Position numbers and translations under genes: made by a program. From NCBI RefSeq assembly GCF_004193775.1, contig NC_041021.1, positions 1,126,001 through 1,190,000 of the forward strand: a DNA stretch of 64,000 bases, read 5' to 3'. This DNA is from Glycine soja (lineage: Eukaryota; Streptophyta; Magnoliopsida; Fabales; Fabaceae). The notes beneath the pieces are model-generated. The model was not told the origin of the DNA and searched no databases. It was given only the letters and a program-made list of their open reading frames with translations. This document shows positions 23,978 through 33,535 of the stretch, piece after piece; position 1 is the first letter of the stretch; each line of letters opens with the position of its first letter.

Positions 23978-24699
23978 GACAAGATTATTAATTATTGAGT
24001 GCTCCTTCTTGTTACCTTAGAGGAGAATGAAATGATAACTAATGAAACTCTTCGACCTAGATTGCTGCTTGCAGGCTAGATTGTGGCATATAAGGTCAAC
24101 AATTGCTCTGCATCATGGATTTCTAGCATGTAAATTAAAAGCAGAAAAAAAAAAGATCTGACAATTCTTAAGCTTATCACATATATCAAAAATTTCTTGA
24201 TATTAGTTGACAAAAAAAAAATTCCAAGTTAAAAAAGCTATGCATATAGTCATTTACCAGCCAATTCACACATGGTAAAAAGAATTCCCAAGCAACTAAA
24301 ATGTGAAATTCAACCCGCATTTTACCAAGATTTCATTGTCAACCTCATTTCTGAAGCTCTCACAACCACAAGTGGGAAGAATCTTTTGTGACCCACAATG
24401 CCTCTAAATCCACCTTTCTACATGAATTCCAAAGTCATAGCAAACTTGTATAATCTAGTGTATACTTTCATACAGAACGAACTACCATATCTCTAATAAC
24501 CACATAGATGGTCCCCTAACCTGCATTTCTCCATGATTATGTTACGAGTTGCTTGTTGCAAACTTTATCTTCTCATCCTTTCACTTACCGAAACTCCAGT
24601 AGTAATAAGATATATTCAATAGTTCCTATGAAAAGAAGAAAAAGAACATTAGACACACTTTTATCTAATTTTTGTCTAGATGAAATATTATAATCAGAC

Positions 24700-24954
24700 T
24701 TGATTGGAAAACTATCAATAGAATGATCCGTTGCAAACTGCTGCATCGCAACTTCCAAAAGCTGAAATGCCTCCATTACATCATGCTTTTCAACCTATTT
24801 GCATCTGGTTATTAAATAATTATCCATGCAATTTCATATATGCACTTCATGAAGAAATTAAGTCTAACTAACCCATTCTAAGAAGCGCATTCGAGCTAAT
24901 GCTTCAATTAGGCATATCAGACTCTCAATCTGCCTTGGTGTTGTTGTTATCATC
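24700..24954 (-). pseudogene. MCM4 gene fragment, intron retained
   Basis: The minus strand at about 24954-24871 reads MITTTPRQIESLI and EALARMRF, and after an intron with an AG acceptor at about 24795 continues VEKHDVMEAFQLLEVAMQQ and ATDHS until about 24713. This is the lid region of plant MCM4, a subunit of the MCM2-7 replicative helicase. A canonical Arg and Ser in the RLSEAL motif have changed to Cys and Ile. Only two partial exons remain. A retained intron shows capture at the DNA level rather than from mRNA. Confidence 0.85.
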
Positions 24955-25419
24955 TGTTAATTGATTGGCAAGGTAAGCAAACACAACAGGAGATTATCTT
25001 AATTAATCAGGAAGAATTTTCCAGTATAGTTTGCATCAATTAAGAGAGCAAATGGTGAGAAATTTCATATGAAACATGTACCTGCTACACTGTTGGCAAA
25101 ACCTTTGTTTCTGGCCTCCAATTGTACTTAAGGGATGCAATTTTTCAATTTTCACTTAGGATTTACACTCACAAGCAGTCATGATAATATTATCTCCTTC
25201 AATCTCAAGTAACTATAAAACCAAAAACATAACATTAAAAAATAGATTCTACCACATTTGTGATTTCCTCATAAAAAACAATGTAAAAAATAAAATGAAA
25301 ACTACAATCTAGTACTACATTTATACATTTAACATGACGTTTTGCTGTTTTCAATCACGCTTACACCAAGCAAAATAAACTGACAATATCATTCCAAGAG
25401 AAAGCTTTTCATACCAATT
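24955..25419. other. Spacer right of the gene fragments
   Basis: No recognisable exon on either strand. It may be intron or flanking sequence carried with the MCM4 fragment, but I found no match to further MCM4 exons. Confidence 0.4.
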
Positions 25420-25734
25420 TTGGAAAAAAAAGATAATTTATACATTATTATAGGTTGCCAAAAAAAATATAATAGGAACGTGATTGAGGTCAAAGAAAAA
25501 AAAGTAATAACTTGCTTCATGATTGGTTTAATAGGAACGCTTAGATGCTTTCTTCCTACTTATAGCAATGAACAAATCCGAAGGCGTCCACTTTGTATTT
25601 TGTATAAATGGGCTCTTGTGAAAGACCAAGAGGTAGCAAAGAAAATGGCTAAATTCATAGAACTGAATACAATTGGAGCATCTAAGGATTCACAACGCAG
25701 GGCTACTAAGGTTTTAAGGGCAGTTTCCTATTAG
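25420..25734 (+). pseudogene. Unrecognised gene-like fragment
   Basis: A frame of about 100 codons. Its second half (ILYKWALVKDQEVAKKMAKF, then GASKDSQRRATKVLRAVSY) has the amphipathic, Arg/Lys/Ala-rich composition of a helical repeat protein and looks more gene-like than the surrounding DNA. The first half is low-complexity. I do not recognise the family. It lies next to three captured gene fragments but on the opposite strand. It could be a fourth fragment or chance. No start context or splice sites decide. Confidence 0.3.
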
Positions 25735-26330
25735 CTGGGAACAAGGAAACTTATCTCTTCCTTAAGTTTATGTCATTCCCATATTAAATTTCTTAAGGGC
25801 AGCTTCGGAATACAATTTTGGCAAGCTACTGATATTGCAATAGCTTCATTAAAATGGGCTTAATATTTATCAACTTTTCATTAGGATGCTTCATTATAAT
25901 GTACTGAGAATAACAAAATTATATTGATATTGGTGTGAAGGATGTGATCCAAAAGACTAAGAAGCACTTATGCTCTAATTATAGTACTATACCAATGATA
26001 TACTCCTGAGTCTTGATCATAATTAAATAAGGAAAAAAAATCATGAAATTAAAAAACATAAGGAAACTAATCCGTAGAGATGATCAGTTATTTTTCCATT
26101 GAACTTGGTTCATCTTAAGTTCTCATTTAACGGTTCTAGATATTTAAAATTTATAAAGTTACTCAATAAATCTAAACGATGTGAGAATGAGACAATCAAT
26201 TGTTCATTGTTATATATTAGGTAGCTAACCTGAGTCACGTAAACTGACCAGTTTGACAAAATTTGAAGTTACTCAGGATAGTTAATTAGTGTATAAAGAA
26301 CTAGTCTAACAACCCATTCATGGAAAGTAT
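25735..26330. other. Intergenic DNA
   Basis: AT-rich, no coding frame or repeat that I can support. Confidence 0.5.
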
Positions 26331-26483
26331 CTAAGGAAGACCATGTACAGGGGCATCATCCTTTATGCAGCAACATAGATTTTGTGCATCAGTAGTGCAT
26401 TTCCCGTTATAATCTTTAAAGCCAAAAATTACACATAAAGTATAACTAGCTTTAGCATATGGACAATCTCCGCCCTTGACTCT
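26331..26483 (-). pseudogene. Cys-rich small-protein exon remnant
   Basis: The minus strand has a 50-codon frame ending in TAG at 26331-26333. It contains GDCPYAKASYTLC, then GKCTTDAQNLCCCIKDD, with six cysteines in the pattern C-x9-C-x11-C-x7-CCC. This resembles the second exon of defensin-like/low-molecular-weight Cys-rich secreted proteins. The frame is closed upstream by TGA, and an AG just before it could be a splice acceptor. I found no signal-peptide exon within about 500 bp upstream on that strand. It is probably a relic, or a chance frame. The family assignment is tentative. Confidence 0.3.
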
Positions 26484-27694
26484 TCACGCAAACTATTTTC
26501 GCGGATCATTCATTAGAAATTATATGCAAATCATAGTTTTATTTTAATAAACTCAAATATGTGAATTTAATAAGTCTATATTGATCATTCCATATGTACT
26601 AATAACTAGTAAAATTAGAACAAAAAATATCTTTGTTTAATGTAAATACATGGATAGGATTAACTATTCTCTCGTTCTTTCATAAAATATTTAATCTATT
26701 AATATTGTATCTAATTTTCTTTGATATAGAATGAGTTTGGATAAAATTAAAATAATTAAAAATTTGAATGAAAATGAGCTTTTAAAAGAATAGTTTCCTT
26801 TTTCTTATTTTTCTCTCTCTACCATCATCACTCTTTCTTTGGTATTCCTTTGGTTGTTTCTTCTCTCTTTGTTTTTTCTCAAATATTTTTTTTATGCAAA
26901 GTACTACTCATGTATCATCCACAAGAGTAAAAAATCATTATAAATGTCAAAATTTTAATTATCCTAAAATATTTGACACAAATACATATTTAAGAGTCGA
27001 GCAATCAAGACTTAAATGGGTTACGTTAAAACAATATCAACCTAGTTAATCCCACATGCTAGATACTTCCAATTATTTCTTTTAAGTTAATGAAAATTAA
27101 AGTTCCAAATCAACTTTAAATAAATAAATAAAAAAACTAAACTAGCATGAAGTCAAAATATAGATAATACACATAATTTTCAAGATAAAGATGAGATTGG
27201 TGATTCTTCTAGTAGTCATTTTTTGCAAAGATGAACTTGTCGATATTTTCTCAATTTTTATAAACATAAATATTAATGTTATATTTAACGATTCTAATAT
27301 AGGATTTATATTTATCTAAGTATTCAAATAAAAAGATTTTTTCTTCTGTAGCATTAATTATTTTACTTTTTAAATACAATATATAATTAAAATTGAAAAT
27401 ATCGTGGGTCAAAAAATAATAATATATTGCATTTATCAGATTTTAAAATTTATTTTTTATTTTATTTTTAATATATATACGTGCGTGTGTGTACATAAAT
27501 AATTATTCAAAAATTTAATATACAGATATACATATATTTAAATATGCATAAAAGTTATATTATTTTTATTATTATTATTATTATTTAAAAAGAATTGGTT
27601 TATTTATGTGTGAAAGTAAAAACTTTAATGTATATTAATATTGTGTGTGTATTTTTAATTTTTTCTTAAATAAACTATTATAATAAATTTTAAC

Positions 27695-27726
<32 letters not shown>

Positions 27727-28543
27727 ATATATATATCCAATACCTATTTTAATTATTATTATATCACATCTTTATCTATATTATAATAAAAGTAAATAAG
27801 TCTGACAAGAATATGCAATTGAGCGAAAAAAAAATTAGAGATTTTTTTTCTATTCTTAATTTAGAAAATCATATAAATATAGTAATTATAATAAGTATAT
27901 CTTCTAATTTGAGATAATTAAATTAATTATTATAAACACATGTATATGTTTTAATTAAAGTAATTCATATTATTTTAAAATAAATATGTAAGAATTTTGT
28001 CTTAAATTATAAATTATATTTATAATTAATACATATTTTCTGCATTTAAATTACCAGAAAATATATTTAACTAATTACTTTCAATAATTTGTATATCTTT
28101 CATTAAGCAGTTGTTAAATCTACATCAATATGAAAGGTCAAGGAAAATATTAAAATTCAAATTCAAATATATTGTAAAAGTTTAATAATTAAATCAGTGG
28201 TCGTTAATTGAACTTCATGAACCTGTGTAAAGATTTAAGTAAATTTTTATATATTGTTTTATGCATTTAAACTAATGTAATTGTTCAATAGTTAGCTATC
28301 ACACCAAGGCATAACAGTAAGCCTCCAACAGCTTGGGCAAGTAAGAAAAAAACAAGTACGCTCTCGACACCGAGTCTCAATGGTTTAACCCAATTTGAAG
28401 TTAGTTTAATGACATCAAAATCGTGATTAATGAATGAGTGAATAAATAAAATTATTTTTTTTGTTAAAATTACTATAAAATCAACTTAATAACATTAGTT
28501 ATATTTTTTAATAACACTTTTCTATTTTGAATTCCATGACTAT
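26484..28543. other. AT-rich intergenic DNA
   Basis: No gene. It contains an interrupted (AT)n tract near 27697-27736 and long A/T runs. Nothing else is recognised. Confidence 0.5.
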
Positions 28544-29880
28544 TAGATAAACAGACTTTTTCCCCATTTAACCCAAAAAAATCCAAATTTCCTCAACTAG
28601 CCACATTTACAATTTATTTACCCAACTAGCCATTTCTATTGTTCATGGTGTGAATTCGGTACTACCAAATCGAAATTCACACCCCCTACTTTTTCTTGCT
28701 TGTTAACAGGTTAAGAATTCGGGTTTTTCAAACCCGAATTTTGACCCTATTTCATTTTTAAAAAATTCCATTTTTTTATTTTTTTTCTAATGAAATAATG
28801 CTACATTTTTAATATCTTTAAATAAGTTAATAAAAAATATTTATATATTTAAATTAAATAATAATAATATATAGCAATGCTAATTTTAAATATTATCAAA
28901 GATTATATCTAAAAAAATTAATTTATTGTATTTAATTATTAATGCATTTTAAGTATTTTTAAAAGAATAAATGTAATAATATTATTTAAAAAAATTAAAA
29001 TTAAAATTTATCCTAATGAAATATAATTGGTGGAGATGTTTTATTTACATTTTATTTATTGAATTTTAAAATTTTCATAATAAATAATCATTGAATTTTT
29101 TATTAAAAGGTTGTTGTGAATTATGGTACATGAATTCATTCTAACTTTCGGGCTCAATTAATAGTTACAACTTGGTTACTTCTTTATTTGACCAAAAAAG
29201 ATGGATTTGTGCAAATTTTGACATCCGAGAACAGTAACATTTTAAATTAACAAAATGTCGGTACCTTTCACTGTTACGAAAAGACGAATCGTGTGTTTGT
29301 ATTTTATTTATCAAATTGATTATTATTTAATTTTAATTACAATTATCATTCATTAAAATAAAACAAATATTTGTTATCAATAATTATTCTTATAATTTAA
29401 TTATATTATATATTGATATTTAATAATTATACTAAGTAATTATATTATTGAAATTAAATATTTATATATACTACTAATGATTAATATTCCATTTCTATAA
29501 TTAAAAAATTTAAAACAAAATTTACCATAAAATAATTTATAAGACGAAGAGAAAATTCTATTTCTATTATTTAATTTTTTATATACTCAATTATAACAAA
29601 ATAACTAAATTTGAATAATTTAATTTTTTTTAATAAATTTTATTATTTAAATTTTGTTTGAAATACAATAATTTAATATTATTGAATTTTTATTAATTTT
29701 AGTTATTAAGTAATTACTTAAAAAAAAAAAGGGGGTCAGAGGGGGTGTGAATTTGGATTTGCTAGTACCGAATTCACACCATAAACAGTAAAAATGGCTA
29801 ACTGAATAAATAAATTGTATAGGTAGCTAAAAATTTGATTTTTCTTTTTGTTAAATGGGGAAAAATAGTCTAGATAAACA
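28544..29880. mobile_element. Mutator-like non-autonomous DNA transposon with 10-bp target duplication
   Basis: The element proper is 28554-29870. It has inverted terminal repeats of about 130-145 bp, roughly 28554-28690 and 29740-29870, sharing GACT, TTTTTCCCCATTTAAC, TACAATTTATTTA, ATGGTGTGAATTCGGTACTA and AAATTCACACCCCCT. It is flanked by a perfect duplication TAGATAAACA at 28544-28553 and 29871-29880. Long terminal repeats plus a 9-11 bp duplication fit the Mutator superfamily. The 1-kb interior is very AT-rich and encodes no transposase. A perfect hairpin, AATTCGGGTTTTTCAAACCCGAATT in two arms of AATTCGGGTTT, lies just inside the left repeat near 28715-28740. Confidence 0.85.
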
Positions 29881-31246
29881 TTTATAAATTGGCAACATTT
29901 TTTTCCAATAAACTTAAGTTAACCCTTAAGTGGCTTGCACTCAATGATAATGCTTTTAGGGGAAAAAGAAGTTTCAAAGTGGGGAGATGCCACTTGTAAA
30001 AGAAGGTCTAACCATATTATTTTATTAATATAGAGTATGAAGAAATCAAATTCACGATTAAAGAGTATGAAGGTATATTAGAAACCAAAAGAAATAAAGT
30101 GAACTTTTATTATATGTCACTCAATGATTGTGTATAGCATCAGTTCAAAAATTACATTAGATTATTAGAGTAGCCCTGTTTTACAACTTTTTCTTTCCCA
30201 ACCTTCAAATTTTATAATAGAAATACTAAGTAGAAATCGTATACAAAAAAGAAAATAAATACTAGCAGAAATTTAGAAGCAACTGGTGGAGAAATTAGAC
30301 TCCACCATTGCCTAGTGTAAGAGAAAGTCATTATGAGTTCCCGATGAACTGAACTTCTGCGAAGGCTCTGCTTGTTGAGTCAGAGTGATCATGAACAGAA
30401 AAACAGAACAAAATTATCACCTAATGGAGATTTTTGCTAAGATGAATGAAGAAATGAGTAGGATAAGTCTTGGTATAATTTATTGTAATGTCAACAATAA
30501 TGGGTCCAATTAATTATAGAAAACACTGTTGTATGCCAAAAGAAGAATTATGTTAACATAATAATCATACTTTTATATGTTTTGCCATATCAAAAAGAAA
30601 TAATAATCATACTTTTATAGATAACAGAAAGACTCTTAAAAAAAGAATATAGATAACAGAAAGACAACACGCTTGTTGATTAACTTCAGACGTGACCCCA
30701 ACAATTAATTTGTTGTTCGTTGTTTGTGATGCTTCGTGGGTGTGGAATTGGATGACCATTGGCTCATTTCTTATCCTTCCATTTTATTCGATTCAATTCG
30801 ATAAATTATTATAAACACTTTCTAAATTTCAACACAAAAAAACATTCCATCGTGTTGCACATTTGCTTTCCTTTCAAATATAACAAAAATTAACAGAAAA
30901 TACAGGCTTAATATATCGTAGGGAAAGTTCAGGGTGATAGCGAGTTTTAAATTTTTATTTTTAAATTAATTTTGAAAATAAAATGCATTCGATAAAAATG
31001 AAATTAAAATAATTTTTAATTTAATTTCAAAATATTTTTACATTATTTTGAATGCTAAGAAAAAATATTTATGAATTTGGTATTTTGTTTTAAAATATAT
31101 ATATTGTCACTACCACTAACATGAGAGGTATAAGGTTAACATGAGAGATATAAGGTTTGTTTAATGGTTGTTGGAAAAAGATTTGTTGGAGAGGAGAAGG
31201 CTAGCAAGTTCGAATCACATCAACTCATATTTTTAACAAAATTAAT
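29881..31246. other. Intergenic DNA
   Basis: No supported gene. On the minus strand around 30395-30335 a short frame reads HDHSDSTSRAFAEVQFIGNS before a stop. It could be the last exon of a lost gene, but no neighbour exon was found. Confidence 0.45.
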
Positions 31247-31850
31247 AAGCTAACTAAGGATGATAAAACGAGTTAGACCAAGCGGGCTAACCCGCTATCA
31301 ATTTGGCGGGACGAGGTAGAGATCTTGGTCTACCATCCCGACATGATTCGCCCGCCTAAGCTGCCAACCTGTCAAGCCAAAGGCGGGGTGGGACAAGTTG
31401 GCCCGTCAAGCCGCAATATTAATTGTTTTTTATAAATAATAATTATATTAATATATGATATTACTAAAAAAAGGGTATAAAGGATCTTTTTGATTGGTTT
31501 ATGTTTAATTACTATGTATTGTTTAAGATTTTAAGATTAATTTTAGAATTTATGACTTTGTGTTGTGATTTATCTATTTGGTACACTTATTATTATTAGT
31601 TATTAAAAACTATTAGTATTTTGTGTGGTTTAAATACTTTGTGTGATTTCAGATTTTAAGACTAGCTTGTTATTTTAACTACTTTGTATTGTCAATTATT
31701 TTTTTAAGAGTTTTTATTTTTTTCTAGAAGGCAGGTCAGCATGTCCAACCCGTCAAATTTGAGTAGGTCAATCCGCCTTACCCCTTTTTGGCAAGCTAGG
31801 GCTGGCCAAAATGAGTTGAGTCAACCTGTTTTGTCATCCCTAAAACTAAC
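31247..31850. mobile_element. hAT-like MITE with 8-bp target duplication
   Basis: The element proper is 31255-31842. It begins TAAGGATGATAAAACG and ends with the complement-type TTTTGTCATCCCTA, giving terminal repeats TA(A/G)GGATGA(T/C)AAAAC like the hAT family (compare CAGGGATGAAA of Ac). Flanking 8-mers are AAGCTAAC (31247-31254) and AAACTAAC (31843-31850), seven of eight matching. Both ends also carry GC-rich subterminal modules (GCGGGCTAACCCGC; GGCGGGGTGGG), while the middle is AT-rich and non-coding. At 588 bp with no transposase it is a MITE or small deletion derivative. Confidence 0.75.
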
Positions 31851-31865
31851 ATATGCTTATTAAAA

Positions 31866-32149
31866 AAAAATCCAACACCAGCATCACCACCACCACAAGC
31901 ACCATCGTCACCAACACAACATGGCCACCCCCATCGTCGACACAACATGGTAACCGTCACCACTATCATCGTCATTATAGCCAATGCCTTCGCCACTACT
32001 ACTATCGCCACTACTACTTCCACATGCATCATCATCACCATTGTTGCTACATCTACCACCAACATTGTTACTACCTCCACTAGCACCACCACTAATACTA
32101 GCACATTGTTGTCATCACCATCATTATATTGTCGCCACCACCTGAAGGT
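31866..32149. repeat. CAC/ATC-rich imperfect trinucleotide repeat, copy 1
   Basis: Imperfect (CAC)/(ATC)/(ACT) trinucleotide sequence. Both strands give long low-complexity frames (Thr/Ile/His-rich or Val/Met-rich), which I take as artefacts of the repeat rather than genes. A related copy starts at 32703. Confidence 0.85.
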
Positions 32150-32675
32150 GAGCTGACGGGCTAGCGGGCTAACCTGCCCATAAAAGAAACAAAAACTCTT
32201 AAAAAATAATTGATAATATAAAGTATTTAAAATAACAAACTAGTCCTAAAATCTTAAGTCACACAAAGTACTTAAACTACACAAAATACTAGTAGTCAAT
32301 ACTAACTAATAATAACAAGTCTATCAAGTAGTTAAATCACAACACAAAGTCATAAATTCTAAAACTACTCTTAAAATCTTAAACAATACAAAGTAATTAA
32401 ACATAAACCGAACTAAAAGACCCTTTCTACCTTTTTTTTAATTTTTTTAGTAGTTTCATATATTAATATAATTATAATTTATAAAAAAAATTAATATTGT
32501 GGGCTAGCGAGCCAACCCGCCCCACCTTGCCTTTAGCCCAATAAGTTGGTGGGTTAGGTGAGACGGGACATAGTGGGCTGATGGGCCAAGATCTCCAGCC
32601 TGCCTTGTCCCATTTTTGGCGAGCTAATGGCTAGGCAGGCCAAAATGGGTTGGGTCAGTCCGTTTTGTCATTCAT
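32150..32675. mobile_element. Second hAT-like MITE copy, inverted and truncated
   Basis: The reverse complement of this segment follows the interior of the MITE at 31255-31842, including TAATTATTTTTTAAGAGTTTTT-type sequence and GC-rich subterminal modules (GGCGGGTTGGCTCGC). Its right end reads CGTTTTGTCATTCATA, a decayed terminal repeat. The left end stops at AGCTGACGGG without a matching terminus, so that end is lost. Confidence 0.65.
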
Positions 32676-32702
32676 ATAACTAATATATGCTCATTATAAA
32701 AA

Positions 32703-33250
32703 AAAAATCCACCACTAGCATCATCACCACCATCACCAACACAACATGGCCACCAACATCACCGACACAACATGGTCATCGTCACCAATATCATCACCAT
32801 TATAGCCACTGTCTCTGCCATTACTACTATCACCACTATTGCTTCCACATGCATCATCATCACCACTACCATCATTGTTGTTACATTTACCATCAACATT
32901 GTTACTACCTCTACTAGCATTGCCACCACTACTAGCACATTGTCGCCACCACTATCATTATCATTGTCGTCATCGTCACTATCACCACCATTATCATCAC
33001 TAGTACTAATATCATTGCACTATTAATATTATCATTTCCACAACCACCACCAAATCACTACTACCTCCACCTGCACTTCCACCACCACTACCACAATGTT
33101 GTTGTCATCATTATTGGTGTTGTCGTTGCTACTACTACCACCAACAACATTGACTCCGCTACCAACGTTGTCATGAACATCATCACTGTTATCATCATCA
33201 CTACTACCTTTACTAACATTTTTGTTGTTGTTAATACTACCACCACCATA
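32703..33250. repeat. CAC/ATC-rich imperfect trinucleotide repeat, copy 2
   Basis: The first 300 bp repeat the order of copy 1, including ACACAACATGGCCACC, and the preceding flank (AACTAATATATGCTCATTA here, AACTAACATATGCTTATTA at 31845). The rest is further trinucleotide-rich sequence. This shows a direct duplication of the MITE flank plus repeat. Confidence 0.85.
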
Positions 33251-33535
33251 CAAACATGCCTTTAAATTAATTTAAACTATATAGGGAATTTTTAAACTAA
33301 AAAACTACAATAAAACAAACCTAATTTTTAAAAAATAAAAATCACCCTAAACTAAAAACTATTTTTTAAAAAGTAAAATCTAATTTTAGATTTTTAAATT
33401 ATTTTAAACTTATAAATAAAGACCACCATGATTTGGCCCTAAGTAACAATTATGCAATCAAGAGTGGGAACATGAATAGTGTCAAATAACTTATGATAAG
33501 TGGTGACTATTATGTAATGACGAGAATAACTTAAC
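33251..33535. other. Spacer
   Basis: AT-rich sequence without recognised features. Confidence 0.4.

Noticed and set aside
31796..33253. Several long frames rich in Thr/His/Ile or Val/Met on both strands
   Set aside because: They are produced by the ATC/CAC trinucleotide repeat, overlap each other on both strands and have no domain.
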